Shown: piece by piece, positions 20,459 through 29,072 of the stretch | Position numbering within the stretch: the first letter of the stretch is position 1 | How the letters are laid out: each line of letters opens with the position of its first letter | Origin: a virus | Strand: one strand, 5' to 3' | Length of the DNA: 39,901 nt | Virus record (IMG/VR): IMGVR_UViG_3300041955_000409 | Location: 1-39,901 of that record | The notes under the pieces: generated by a model | Told to the model about the DNA's origin: nothing | Databases searched by the model: none | The model's input: the letters and a program-made list of their open reading frames with translations, nothing else | Translations under genes and position numbers: made by a program

Positions 20459-20723
20459 AGATAATTTGCCAATCAGCTTTCCGGCTATTCCTGCTGAGGC
20501 CTCTTCTTTTCTTTTGGCCGATGTACGGATACCGATTGCTGAACCCTATCGAAAGGAATCTTTCGACGTGGTGAGTTGCCGGATGCGAATGGCCATGGTC
20601 AAGGGCTACCGAGTGGCGATGGTCGAGTGCAAGCAGGTTCCCAAGGCGGTGCTATTCGCTTTCAAAAAGGGCGATAGTCCGTGCCTGGTGATCGTGGAGG
20701 ATCTGGAATTCGATGCCGACTGA
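20445..20723 (+). CDS. Hypothetical protein
   Basis: The 92-residue product starts at ATG 20445 behind GGCGGGAA. The fold looks beta-rich (SFDVVSCRMRMAMVKGYRVAMVECKQVPKAVLFAFKKG) and ends in an acidic tail. It overlaps the previous gene by 14 bp and the next by 11 bp. Not recognised. Confidence 0.55.
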   Translation: MSQVEDNLPISFPAIPAEASSFLLADVRIPIAEPYRKESFDVVSCRMRMAMVKGYRVAMVECKQVPKAVLFAFKKGDSPCLVIVEDLEFDAD

Positions 20724-20964
20724 ACATTTCAAGAGCAAAGAAGCTTACCGAAAAAACATGGCGTACCGCCACATGCACGGCATTCCCTTCACCGCCTCGA
20801 ATGTCGTGGTTGGCGGGAAAGAGCACAAGGTAAAACATTCAACGAGCCCAGCGCGCGAGAAGATCGACGCAAAGCAGCGGGCCAAAACATCCGACACCGA
20901 ATCATCAACCTATAATTGGCGCAATCACCTTGGAAAAGGAAAAAAAGGCAACTGGGCACGCTGA
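20713..20964 (+). CDS. Hypothetical small basic protein
   Basis: The 83-residue product starts at ATG 20713. It is Lys/His-rich (HFKSKEAYRKNMAYRHMHGI), with KEHKVKHSTSPAREKIDAKQ and a basic C terminus. The overall positive charge suggests DNA or RNA binding. It precedes the portal gene by two short genes. Confidence 0.55.
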   Translation: MPTEHFKSKEAYRKNMAYRHMHGIPFTASNVVVGGKEHKVKHSTSPAREKIDAKQRAKTSDTESSTYNWRNHLGKGKKGNWAR

Positions 20965-21133
20965 TCCGCTGCTTGCGGTTACCGCAGAGCAGGCTATGCA
21001 GAAAATAAAAGAACTGTGCGCGAAGGCTTTTCGTGATGGCTACACCGAAGGATTCAAGAAGGGCTTTGAGCAAGGTGCAATGGCAGATGCAGGCAAGTCA
21101 CCGAAGGCGAATTTGATTATCAGACCCTCTTAA
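20930..21133 (+). CDS. Small helical protein upstream of portal
   Basis: The 67-residue form starts at TTG 20930; ATG 20996 (MQKIKELCAKAF) is an alternative with a weak AGCAGG site. The helix has a repeated Gly/Phe spacing (FRDGYTEGFKKGFEQGA), a pattern of small phage proteins next to portals. The stop overlaps the portal ATG (TAATG). Confidence 0.55.
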   Translation: MEKEKKATGHADPLLAVTAEQAMQKIKELCAKAFRDGYTEGFKKGFEQGAMADAGKSPKANLIIRPS

Positions 21134-23262
21134 TGCGTTCTCCGAATCGCCGCACAACTCAAATCAACAAGTATCAGGTCAGCGATCCCCTCGTTAAGCA
21201 TATCCTCGATCGCTTCGACTACCAGAAGGAATGCTGGCGCGAGATTCGCGAAGCGGCCAAAGAGGATATGCGCTACGTGGCGGGCGATCCGTGGGACCCG
21301 AAAGAGAAGCGCGCGCGGCAAGCAGTCAATCGGCCTTGCCTGACGCTCGATGAACTCGGCCAATATCTCAACGCGCTCATCAACGACGTGCGGCAGAACA
21401 AGCGGGCCGTGCAAGTGACGCCGAAGGGCGCAGGCGCGAGCGATAAGACAGCGGAATTTCGAGGCAACCTGATCCGGGCCATCGAGTACGCATCGAACGC
21501 GCAGACCGCCTACATCACCGCAGCCGAGAATGCTTTCTCGCGCAGCTACGGATACTGGCAGATCGGCACGCAGTATGTCGCCGATAAGAGCTTCGATCAG
21601 GAAATCACCATCAAGCGTATACAGAACCCGGACACCATTTACCTTGACTACGACGCCAAAGAAGCCGATTTCTCTGACGCCAAGGAACTGTACCAAGTCG
21701 AGATGATGCGGATTAAAGACTTCAAGGATGAATTCCCAGGAGCGAAGATCACCGACTTCACAACCGAGATGCAGGAGTCGGCACCAGCGTGGATCAAAGC
21801 CGAGGAAGTACAGATTTGCCACTATTGGAAGGTGGAACTCACGCCGCGAAAGCTCTATTTGGTCAAAACGCCGAATGGCCCCATCTCGATGTGGGCTGAT
21901 GAGATTACCGAGGGATTCAACAAGTCGCTCATCATCAAAGAACGCGAAAGCAAGAAGCGCGAGGTATTCAAATACATTACCAACGGCGTTGAAATTCTCG
22001 AGAAAGAGCGGTGGGCCGGAAAGTACATTCCGATCATCCCCGTGCTTGGTAAAGAGATGTGGGTCGATGACGGCAACGGATCGAAGCGCATGCTGATGTC
22101 GCTAATCCGCCTAGCGCGCGATCCCTATATGCTCTACTGCTACTACCGCACCACGGAAGCGGAACTGGTTTCGATGACTCCGAAGACGCCTTACATGGGC
22201 GTTGAGGGACAATTCGACGGACACGAATCGGAATGGCAGCAGGTCAACACGAATCCCACTGCGTACCTGCAATACAAAGCCAAGACTGTGGACACGGGCG
22301 ACTCTGTTCTACCGGCTCCGACTCGCCCGCCTTACCTGCCGCAGATCGAACCGCTGGAGATGGGCGCCGAATCCGCACGGCGAGCAATCCAAGCAGCCAT
22401 CGGGATCAATCCACTGCCGACAGCAGCCCAGCGAATGAACGAAAAGTCAGGCGTGGCGATCGAGCGGATCAAATCGCAGGCGGATCAGGGCAGCTTCCAC
22501 TTCATCGACAACTACGATAGGGCGCTCCAGTATTCGGGGCGCGTGATTGATGACCTGATCGACAAGATTTATGACACCTCGCGAGAAGTGCCGATCCGCA
22601 AGCAGAATGAGGAGCACGCACTTATCACCATCAATGACCCACAGCAAGCCGAAGAAGGAGCATTTACCGGCCAAGGTGACCATGGCGTCACCATCTCGGT
22701 AGGACCGTCCTTTGACAGCGAGCGCGAAGAGGCATCGAATTTCGTGGACACGCTGATTGACGCTCTGCCGAATCTGCCGATTGATCCCACAGCTAAGCCG
22801 AAGCTTCTGGCCATGGCGATTAAGCTAAAAGATATCGGACCGCTCGGCCGCGAGATGTCCGACATCATTTCACCACCAATGACTGAGCAACAGATGCAGG
22901 CACAAATGCAGCAGCTTCAGGCGCAAGTGGCCAATTACCAGCAACTCCTTGCCGGTCTGCAGGCCGAGAACCAGAAGCTCTACGCGGAGAAGCAGGGCAA
23001 GGTGGTTGACAACGAATACGCGCTCCAGATGCAGCGCCTAAAGAACGATATTACTGTGCTTGTGGCTGAGATCAACACCAAGGCTCAGGACCAGGCACAG
23101 CGTCTTGAAATGTTCATGGAGTTCTGGAAAGAACAGCACGGCTCGGCGCACGAACTCGCCATGGCGCAGACGAACGCGCAGAACACTCAGCAACTCGCCG
23201 CGCAGCAACAGGCCGCACAACAAGCTCAACAGCAGCAACCAACTCAAACAGGAGGAGACTGA
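21133..23262 (+). CDS. Portal protein, P22-like
   Basis: The protein has 709 residues, close to P22 gp1 (725). The opening YQKECWREIREAAKEDMRYV, then GDPWD, is the P22-type portal start. RPCLTLDELGQYLNALINDV and the later NEKSGVAIERIKSQADQGSF fit the clip/stem region. The C-terminal 120 residues form a Gln-rich coiled coil (EQQMQAQMQQLQAQVANYQQ) like the barrel of P22. It forms the dodecameric ring through which terL pumps DNA. Its stop overlaps the scaffold start. Confidence 0.88.
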   Translation: MRSPNRRTTQINKYQVSDPLVKHILDRFDYQKECWREIREAAKEDMRYVAGDPWDPKEKRARQAVNRPCLTLDELGQYLNALINDVRQNKRAVQVTPKGAGASDKTAEFRGNLIRAIEYASNAQTAYITAAENAFSRSYGYWQIGTQYVADKSFDQEITIKRIQNPDTIYLDYDAKEADFSDAKELYQVEMMRIKDFKDEFPGAKITDFTTEMQESAPAWIKAEEVQICHYWKVELTPRKLYLVKTPNGPISMWADEITEGFNKSLIIKERESKKREVFKYITNGVEILEKERWAGKYIPIIPVLGKEMWVDDGNGSKRMLMSLIRLARDPYMLYCYYRTTEAELVSMTPKTPYMGVEGQFDGHESEWQQVNTNPTAYLQYKAKTVDTGDSVLPAPTRPPYLPQIEPLEMGAESARRAIQAAIGINPLPTAAQRMNEKSGVAIERIKSQADQGSFHFIDNYDRALQYSGRVIDDLIDKIYDTSREVPIRKQNEEHALITINDPQQAEEGAFTGQGDHGVTISVGPSFDSEREEASNFVDTLIDALPNLPIDPTAKPKLLAMAIKLKDIGPLGREMSDIISPPMTEQQMQAQMQQLQAQVANYQQLLAGLQAENQKLYAEKQGKVVDNEYALQMQRLKNDITVLVAEINTKAQDQAQRLEMFMEFWKEQHGSAHELAMAQTNAQNTQQLAAQQQAAQQAQQQQPTQTGGD

Positions 23263-24236
23263 TGCCAGACGATAAAGCCGCGTTGGAACCAAGTCAGGAA
23301 GTAGAACAGCTAACCGGGGAGGAACGTCAGGAATGGCTCAAGACGGGCGAGCTTCCATCCGATAAGCCGACTCTTGTTGTAACCGAGGAACCCAAGGAAA
23401 AGGCGGAAGAACCGGTTGAGGAACCGGAGCAAACGAACTTCAAACAGCCCGCACAATCTGCGAAATCAAAGAGCCCCGGACAGATGGGTTACCGGGAATT
23501 GCGCGACAAAGTGACGGAACTCGAACGCAAGCTGGCTGAAGCGACCACGCGCACCGAGCCGCCCGAACCGGCGCGCACACCGATCACCACCACGGAACCA
23601 AAAGAAAAGACGGCTGAACGCACCAAGCCGACGCCCACGGACAAGGATGAGAAGGGCGAAGCGAAGTACAAGAGTTACGAGGATTACCTAGAGGATTTGA
23701 CGGACTGGAAAGCCGAACAGCGGATCATCCAGTACGACAAAGAGCGGACCGAAAAAGCGGCCAAAGCTCAAGTGGAACAGCAGCAAACCGCCGTCTCGCG
23801 GCAGTGGGCTGAGCAAGTGGATGCGGCGAGAACCAAACACGCCGACTTCGATACCGTAGCACTCAATAAGGACCTGCCAATTCCACCGGGAAGCGCCATT
23901 GAGCAATTTGTGCTGGCGAACCTTGAATCCGGCCTGGGAGCTGAAATGCTCTATCACCTGGGCCAGAATCCCGAAGAAGTCAAAGCGATCAACGCGATGA
24001 CTCCTGTCGAAGCTGCGCGCCGCCTTGTATTGCTCGAAGCGGAGCTTACCGAACCAGACGAACCTTCCACACCCGCTCCCAAGCGGGTCAGCGATGCGCC
24101 ACCCCCTGTACGAGAAGCCGGCAATCGGCACGCCACCAACTACGATCCCGCAGATGAGGCGCTGGCCGAGGGCGACTTTGAAAAGTACCGGAAGGCGCAG
24201 AACGCAAAGGAACTCGCGAGAGTTCGAAGAGGATAG
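23262..24236 (+). CDS. Capsid scaffolding protein, P22-like
   Basis: The 324-residue product lies between portal and coat, as in P22. It is highly charged and helical: an acidic Glu/Pro-rich N-terminal half, a coiled coil (YRELRDKVTELERKLAEATT), a disordered Pro/Thr/Lys linker, then a helical C-terminal region ending in a basic, coat-binding-like helix (EKYRKAQNAKELARVRRG). It should direct coat assembly and leave or be recycled. The call rests on position and composition. Confidence 0.75.
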   Translation: MPDDKAALEPSQEVEQLTGEERQEWLKTGELPSDKPTLVVTEEPKEKAEEPVEEPEQTNFKQPAQSAKSKSPGQMGYRELRDKVTELERKLAEATTRTEPPEPARTPITTTEPKEKTAERTKPTPTDKDEKGEAKYKSYEDYLEDLTDWKAEQRIIQYDKERTEKAAKAQVEQQQTAVSRQWAEQVDAARTKHADFDTVALNKDLPIPPGSAIEQFVLANLESGLGAEMLYHLGQNPEEVKAINAMTPVEAARRLVLLEAELTEPDEPSTPAPKRVSDAPPPVREAGNRHATNYDPADEALAEGDFEKYRKAQNAKELARVRRG

Positions 24237-24244
24237 AAAATCAA

Positions 24245-25633
24245 GTGAGAAAACTCAGGGAATCACTGGGCTGGATCAGCCTAGCGGTGAACTGTGTTGT
24301 GATGCTGGTCGTTCACCACTTCATTCACAGCCATGCCGCGCTTGTACTGATCGCAGCAAACCAGTTCGTATTCGCCGATTGGGTCACGATGGAATCCTTA
24401 CGGATTCTGCTCAACCAATTGGAAGTCGCGCAGTTTATGAACACGGACTACAACAAGGAATTCACCCGCGAATTCGCAGTGGGTGAAACAGTCCGCGTCA
24501 AAAACCCGCAACGCTTCATCATCCGCGACGGCTTGGGCTATCAGGAACAGGCCATTGCGCGCAACTTCACGACCGTGACCGTCGATCAAATCTTCGGCAT
24601 CGACTTCCAATGGGATTCGGTGGAAGAAGCTTTGAAGATGGAGCGCGGTTCAGACGCTTGGCGGCGAGAGTACATCGAGCCGGCCATGGCGCAGATTGCG
24701 AATGAAATCGACACTCGCGCGGCTTTATTCGCAACCAACAACATCAACAACATCGTCGGCGTGCTTGGTCAGGACCCCAACAACATGACCGTGTTCCAGC
24801 AAGCCCGCGAGCGATTGATTGAAAAGGCATGCCCGCCTGAGGAAAAGGGGATGATTATCCCGCCTTCGGTGAGCACTGCCCTCGTACCGGCACTCGCCAG
24901 CTTCTTCAATCCCACTTCCGAGATTTCCGAACAGTACAAAGAAGGCAGCATGGGGAAGCTGTCGGGCTTTGACTGGTACGAATCAGTCAATCTTTACAAA
25001 CTGACCGCGGGAACTGCCGGCCAAGGCGGAACCTTTACGGTCAACGGCGCGAATCAATCGGGATCATCTCTCGCAGTGAATGCGGGAGCTGGCGAAACGC
25101 TCAACGCTGGCGATGTCATCTCCATTGCAAACGTGAACTTCGTCAATCCGATGACTCGGCGCATTACCGGCCCTGCGTCACCGCTCGGCACCATGCAATT
25201 CGTGGTAACCGCTCCGATCACGTTTATCGGTAGCGGCAACGCGGCGGATGTGGTACAGATTAACCCGCCGATCGTCGGACCTGGCGGCGTGCTGCCAGCG
25301 AGCGCGTTCAGCCAATACCAGAACGTCGATTCGCTTCCGGCCGCTTCAGCGCAGATCACGCTCTATCCCGGCACCACCGCACCGTGGGGTAAGACAGGGG
25401 CCCAGGCTCTTGCCATACACCGCGATGCGATCGCTATGGTTGGCGTGAAACTCTCGATGCCGAAGGCGGTTGAGTTGGCATCGCAGACCCGCGACCGCGA
25501 GACGGGCATCAGCGTGCGCTTCGTGCGTATGTTCGATCCCATCCAATCACGCATGATCAACCGTTTCGACGTGCTGCTCGGCTTCGGAACGCTCTACCCG
25601 GACAATTGCGCTGTCCGCGTGCTGTGCGGCTAG
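24245..25633 (+). CDS. Major coat protein, P22-coat-like, with N-terminal hydrophobic extension
   Basis: The product has 462 residues. The typical coat start FVFADWVTMESLRILLNQLE appears only at about residue 43, followed by VAQFMNTDYNKEFTREFAVG, PPEEKGMIIPPSVSTALVPA, the GSMGKLSGFDWYES segment and a C terminus of FDVLLGFGTLYPDNCAVRVL. An inserted beta-domain lies at about 255-370. The first 40 residues, from GTG 24245, hold a membrane-like helix (WISLAVNCVVMLVVHHFIH), which is not usual for capsids. No better start with a ribosome site precedes the conserved part. Confidence 0.82.
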   Translation: MRKLRESLGWISLAVNCVVMLVVHHFIHSHAALVLIAANQFVFADWVTMESLRILLNQLEVAQFMNTDYNKEFTREFAVGETVRVKNPQRFIIRDGLGYQEQAIARNFTTVTVDQIFGIDFQWDSVEEALKMERGSDAWRREYIEPAMAQIANEIDTRAALFATNNINNIVGVLGQDPNNMTVFQQARERLIEKACPPEEKGMIIPPSVSTALVPALASFFNPTSEISEQYKEGSMGKLSGFDWYESVNLYKLTAGTAGQGGTFTVNGANQSGSSLAVNAGAGETLNAGDVISIANVNFVNPMTRRITGPASPLGTMQFVVTAPITFIGSGNAADVVQINPPIVGPGGVLPASAFSQYQNVDSLPAASAQITLYPGTTAPWGKTGAQALAIHRDAIAMVGVKLSMPKAVELASQTRDRETGISVRFVRMFDPIQSRMINRFDVLLGFGTLYPDNCAVRVLCG

Positions 25634-25647
25634 GAGATAAGACGACC

Positions 25648-26424
25648 ATGAGAAAATATCTTTCGATTGCAACACTCTTGATCCTCTCGCTTGTGGCGGC
25701 TCTTGCGGGCCTCCACACTCCTGCCGTTCGCGCGCAGTCTGGCGCCAATACGCTGGTTCAGACTTCGCTCACCGCCGATATCAGCTCATCGGCCAACTTC
25801 ATTCAAGTTGCGTCGGCGACCGGCATCACCACGGCTCAGAACACCACGAACACTCTCCTTTACGTAGACGGTGAAGAAATGGTTGTCGTGGGCGTGAACG
25901 GGCTGCAAATCCACGTGACGCGCGGCGCAGGCGGTACCGAAGCGTTCGGGCATCGCAATAAGGCTATGGTCCTGGCTGGGAATCCGACTTGGTTTTTCAA
26001 CCACGACCCGCTTCCCTATTCCGGATGTTCGCAGACAACCGGTATTCCGCTCTCGACACCTTATGTCAACGTAATCAGCTCACATCAGTGGTTGTGCTCT
26101 ACGATTACGAAGACGTGGGTACCGGGATTCCAGAATACTGATTTCTCTCCCGCAGTCACCACGGCAGTTGCTTCCGTTGCAGGCACCACGACTCCCAGCG
26201 GACCGCTGTTCCATATCACCGGAACGAACGCGATTACCGCTTGGGGTATTCCTGTCGGCATGAATGCGACAGCGGTCGGCGGAACCAGCTTTTGCGTGAT
26301 ACCTGACGGAACGTTCACCACAACCGCAACGAACAACATCGCCTTGGCTTCAACGGCCGTTGTCAACAAACTCATCTGCTGGACTTGGGACGCAACCAAT
26401 TCAAAATTTGTGCCCACGTACTAG
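25648..26424 (+). CDS. Putative secreted/decoration protein after coat
   Basis: The 258-residue product starts at ATG 25648 behind TAGGAG. A long signal peptide (RKYLSIATLLILSLVAALAG, cut near HTPAVRA) precedes a domain with ANFIQVASATGITTAQNTTN, then LLYVDGEEMVVVGVNGLQIH and VTRGAGGTEAFGH. This VASATGI...LYVDGEEMVV...VTRGAGGT pattern recurs in proteins encoded next to phage coat genes and suggests a decoration role. The signal peptide is unexpected for a capsid part. Confidence 0.62.
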   Translation: MRKYLSIATLLILSLVAALAGLHTPAVRAQSGANTLVQTSLTADISSSANFIQVASATGITTAQNTTNTLLYVDGEEMVVVGVNGLQIHVTRGAGGTEAFGHRNKAMVLAGNPTWFFNHDPLPYSGCSQTTGIPLSTPYVNVISSHQWLCSTITKTWVPGFQNTDFSPAVTTAVASVAGTTTPSGPLFHITGTNAITAWGIPVGMNATAVGGTSFCVIPDGTFTTTATNNIALASTAVVNKLICWTWDATNSKFVPTY

Positions 26425-26443
26425 AAGAGGAGGTGATCCAAGG

Positions 26444-26491
26444 ATGGTCGATTATTACGACGCAAGCAGCTGGTGGTGGGGAGATTATCAC
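26444..26491 (+). CDS. Possible 15-residue micropeptide with near-perfect Shine-Dalgarno
   Basis: ATG 26444 follows AGGAGGTGATC (26429-26439), a perfect match to the 16S tail. The frame is MVDYYDASSWWWGDYH plus stop. It is aromatic and acidic. Either this is a real micropeptide or the site is a ribosome stand-by. The remaining gap to 26596 holds the terminator-like hairpin. Confidence 0.35.
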
Positions 26492-26510
26492 TAACCAGTT
26501 AGCTTGTGAG

Positions 26511-26570
26511 AGCCCCATGGGGACGGTGGGGGGCGGGTTAATCATACTCGCCTCTCCCCCAGGGCTTTTT
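26511..26570 (+). terminator. Rho-independent-like hairpin after coat region
   Basis: A GC-rich inner stem (GGCGGGT 26532-26538 / ACTCGCC 26546-26552, loop TAATCAT) is enclosed by AGCCC (26511) / GGGCT (26562) and followed by TTTTT (26566-26570). It would reduce read-through from the coat operon into downstream tail genes. Confidence 0.55.
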
Positions 26571-26596
26571 CCCTCATCAGGGGAAAGGATGAAACG

Positions 26597-27622
26597 ATGG
26601 GAAGCAATTCACTGAATCTTCAGCAGGGCGCATTCACGAATCTGTCAGCGCAAACGATTCTTGCCGCGCTGGTAGCGGCAGGCTTCGGTACTTCGGGCAA
26701 GATTTACTACGTTGACGCAGTAAACGGAAACGATGTCAATAATGGAACCGCTCCGCTCAGCGTCAGCCCTGGCGTGGGCGCATTCCAGACTCTCGCGCAG
26801 GGCTATGCCGCTCTCAACTCGGGCGAGAACGATGTTCTGGTGATGATCGGAAGCGGCACGACTGCAGGCTCGCAAAGGCTCACGGCTACTTTTACATGGG
26901 CCAAGAATGCCGCGCACCTGGTCGGGATCTGTTCCGGCTCGCAGTTCAGCCAACGATCAAGAATCGCTCCTGCTATCGCACCAGCGGCCACCGCCTTCAC
27001 GCCTCTTTTCACCGTGAGCGGGAACGGCTGCTATTTCGCCAACATCGAGTTCTTCCACGGCTTCAACACGGGAACCACGGCCCAAATTTGCATGAACATC
27101 ACCGGCTCGCGGAACGTATTCAACAATTGCCAGCTTTCGGGCATGGGAGACGCGGCATCCGCGGCCGACGCGGGCAGCAGGAGCATCGTTATTACGTCCG
27201 GAGAGAATTACTTCAAGCATTGCGTAATTGGGCTCGACACGGTGGCGCGATCGGCGCTCAACTCAAGCGTTGAAATACAGAGCGCGGCCCCTCGAAACGT
27301 CTTTGAGGACTGCGTGTTCCCGGCCATCGCTTCGGCGGCTTCCACAACGCTGATGTTTCTGGCGGCTGCGGCAGCTTCCATCGGGACGATGACCATCTTC
27401 AAACGCTGTTTGTTTTACAACTGTTCGACGTTCAACGGCGGCGCTGCGGTGGCGGGCTTGTTCAAGCTCGTTGCTTCGGCGGGCGGTGCGATTCTTTTGC
27501 AGGACTGCACCGAGTACGGCTACACCGATTGGGGCTATGACGCGGCGAGCAAGGCGCAAATCCTTGTGAGCGGTCCGGTTCCCACGTCGAGTACGAGCGG
27601 TATTGCCGTCGTCAACACGTAG
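26597..27622 (+). CDS. Right-handed beta-helix-like capsid/tail protein
   Basis: The 341-residue product starts at ATG 26597 behind GGGGAAAGG. IYYVDAVNGNDVNNGTAPLS followed by GAFQTLAQGYAALNSGENDV is the usual opening of parallel beta-helix proteins. Repeated strands with Asn/Cys turns follow (NIEFFHGF, NVFNNCQLSG, NYFKHCVIGL, NVFEDCVFPA, TIFKRCLFYN). These proteins can form spikes or decorations. No signal peptide is present, unlike its upstream neighbour. An enzyme role (pectate-lyase-like) cannot be judged. Confidence 0.68.
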   Translation: MGSNSLNLQQGAFTNLSAQTILAALVAAGFGTSGKIYYVDAVNGNDVNNGTAPLSVSPGVGAFQTLAQGYAALNSGENDVLVMIGSGTTAGSQRLTATFTWAKNAAHLVGICSGSQFSQRSRIAPAIAPAATAFTPLFTVSGNGCYFANIEFFHGFNTGTTAQICMNITGSRNVFNNCQLSGMGDAASAADAGSRSIVITSGENYFKHCVIGLDTVARSALNSSVEIQSAAPRNVFEDCVFPAIASAASTTLMFLAAAAASIGTMTIFKRCLFYNCSTFNGGAAVAGLFKLVASAGGAILLQDCTEYGYTDWGYDAASKAQILVSGPVPTSSTSGIAVVNT

Positions 27623-27724
27623 GAGGTGATGCCAATTGCTCACCTACAAACCAGGTGGCAATGAGTGACAACCGGGGGCCGCATCCGGTCTAAACAACAC
27701 GCAATTTTGAAAGGAGAAAAGTAA

Positions 27725-28060
27725 ATGAACTTTGAAAATTATCAAAACGTGCCACAGGCAGGAATTCCCAACGGAGCAATCTCCGGGTTGGTGCAAGCGC
27801 AAATCCGAAAGGAATCTGCTGTTGAGATGTCCTTCTCGAATCTTGAAGTCCAGCAAAAGTGTTTAGCTGAGGAAATCGCTCTGCTCAATGACAAACTAAC
27901 ACCGGTATTAAATGTGGACGGTCAGCCAAATCAAGCAAAGGACAATCCTACGCGCCCACGACATTCAGCTCCACTCGCTGAAGCAATCCAGCAGCAAGCT
28001 GAAGTTTTGGGTCGCGGCGTGGCTATGCTCCGAGAAATAAGGGAACGCCTAGCCGTCTGA
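27725..28060 (+). CDS. Small coiled-coil virion-region protein
   Basis: The 111-residue product starts at ATG 27725 behind AAAGGAG. It is mostly helical (NLEVQQKCLAEEIALLNDKL; ALAEAIQQQ-type stretch; EVLGRGVAMLREIRERL). Its place before the gp4-like gene suggests an assembly or internal protein. The 27623-27724 gap before it has AGGAGGTGAT at 27621 and two short hairpins (27641-27657, 27671-27689) but no supported gene. Confidence 0.58.
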   Translation: MNFENYQNVPQAGIPNGAISGLVQAQIRKESAVEMSFSNLEVQQKCLAEEIALLNDKLTPVLNVDGQPNQAKDNPTRPRHSAPLAEAIQQQAEVLGRGVAMLREIRERLAV

Positions 28061-28061
28061 A

Positions 28062-29072
28062 ATGTCTATCACGGCCAACCAAATCTGTACCAATGCCCTC
28101 CTTGAGGGCGGTATGTACGCCCAAGGTGAAACGCCGTCAGCGGCAGACCTCGCCTTCGTTCTCTCCAAGCTGAACCGTCTGCTCGATACGTGGAATTCGG
28201 ATAAGCTCTACGTCTATTCCACGAACTTCGCGCAGTACACGATGATCTCCGGCAAGAATCCGCAGACCATCGGCAAGGGGTTCGCGGTTTCAAGCGTCAG
28301 CCTCACTTCAAATGTGGCGCAGATTGTCGGTGTCCCGTCGCTGCCGTTCTTCCAGGTGGGCGATTCGGTTACTTCGCTCAACATCGGCACCATTGGCGGC
28401 GTCAATTTCAATCAGACTGCCGTGCTCGTTACGAGCGTTTCTGCGGATGGCACCACGATTCAGTTTGCGCTTACCGCGGCGAATGTGGTTTCAACTCCCG
28501 CAACCGGCGTGATAATCCCGGCGAGTACTCCGGCCACGCAAGCGCCCGACTTCCCGATTCAGACCACGCGCCCAACCAAAATCGTGAATGCGCAAATCCT
28601 GCTGAACTACCCGCCGCAGCCGGTTCGCGTTCCCATGCGCATTGTGGATGCCGATTGGTGGGCCAATCAGCGCGTGCCGACTATTCAAACCACGCTGCCA
28701 ACGCATCTTTATTACGAGCCGGAATTCCCGAACGGCTTACTCTACTTCTGGCCCGTGCCGCAGATCGCTTATCCGGTCGAGCTGAACACGTGGACAAACC
28801 TCGCGCAGCTTGGCCAGTTCGACAGCTTCAACTTGCCTCCTGGCTATGAAGACGCTATTACCTACACGCTCGCCGAATCCATCTGTCCGTCATTCGGCAG
28901 GCCGCTCGATGGCACGCTCGCGGCATTCGCGCAGAAGTCTCGCGCCATGATTCAATCACTCAACTCCGCTTCGCCGAAGATCACAACCGCGGACCTCGGG
29001 ATTCCCAGCCAGTCGAGCGATCAACGGGGACGTGCGGACTTCAATTGGAAAACCGGGAATCTGGCCGGGTAA
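28062..29072 (+). CDS. gp4-like head-tail adaptor with inserted beta-domain
   Basis: The product has 336 residues, about twice P22 gp4 (166). The N terminus ANQICTNALLEGGMYAQGET, then DLAFVLSKLNRLLDTWNSDK, is the gp4 signature. The C-terminal part ends with helices expected for ring assembly (YEDAITYTLAESICPSFGRP). Between about residues 75 and 165 a beta-domain is inserted (VSSVSLTSNVAQIVG, GDSVTSLNIGTIGGVNFNQT, TIQFALTAANVVS). gp4 binds the portal ring and seals the packaged genome. Confidence 0.78.
   Translation: MSITANQICTNALLEGGMYAQGETPSAADLAFVLSKLNRLLDTWNSDKLYVYSTNFAQYTMISGKNPQTIGKGFAVSSVSLTSNVAQIVGVPSLPFFQVGDSVTSLNIGTIGGVNFNQTAVLVTSVSADGTTIQFALTAANVVSTPATGVIIPASTPATQAPDFPIQTTRPTKIVNAQILLNYPPQPVRVPMRIVDADWWANQRVPTIQTTLPTHLYYEPEFPNGLLYFWPVPQIAYPVELNTWTNLAQLGQFDSFNLPPGYEDAITYTLAESICPSFGRPLDGTLAAFAQKSRAMIQSLNSASPKITTADLGIPSQSSDQRGRADFNWKTGNLAG

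Noticed and set aside
27641-27689. Two small hairpins as a terminator or RNA element
   Set aside because: Stems of 5 bp without a T-run; too weak to call.
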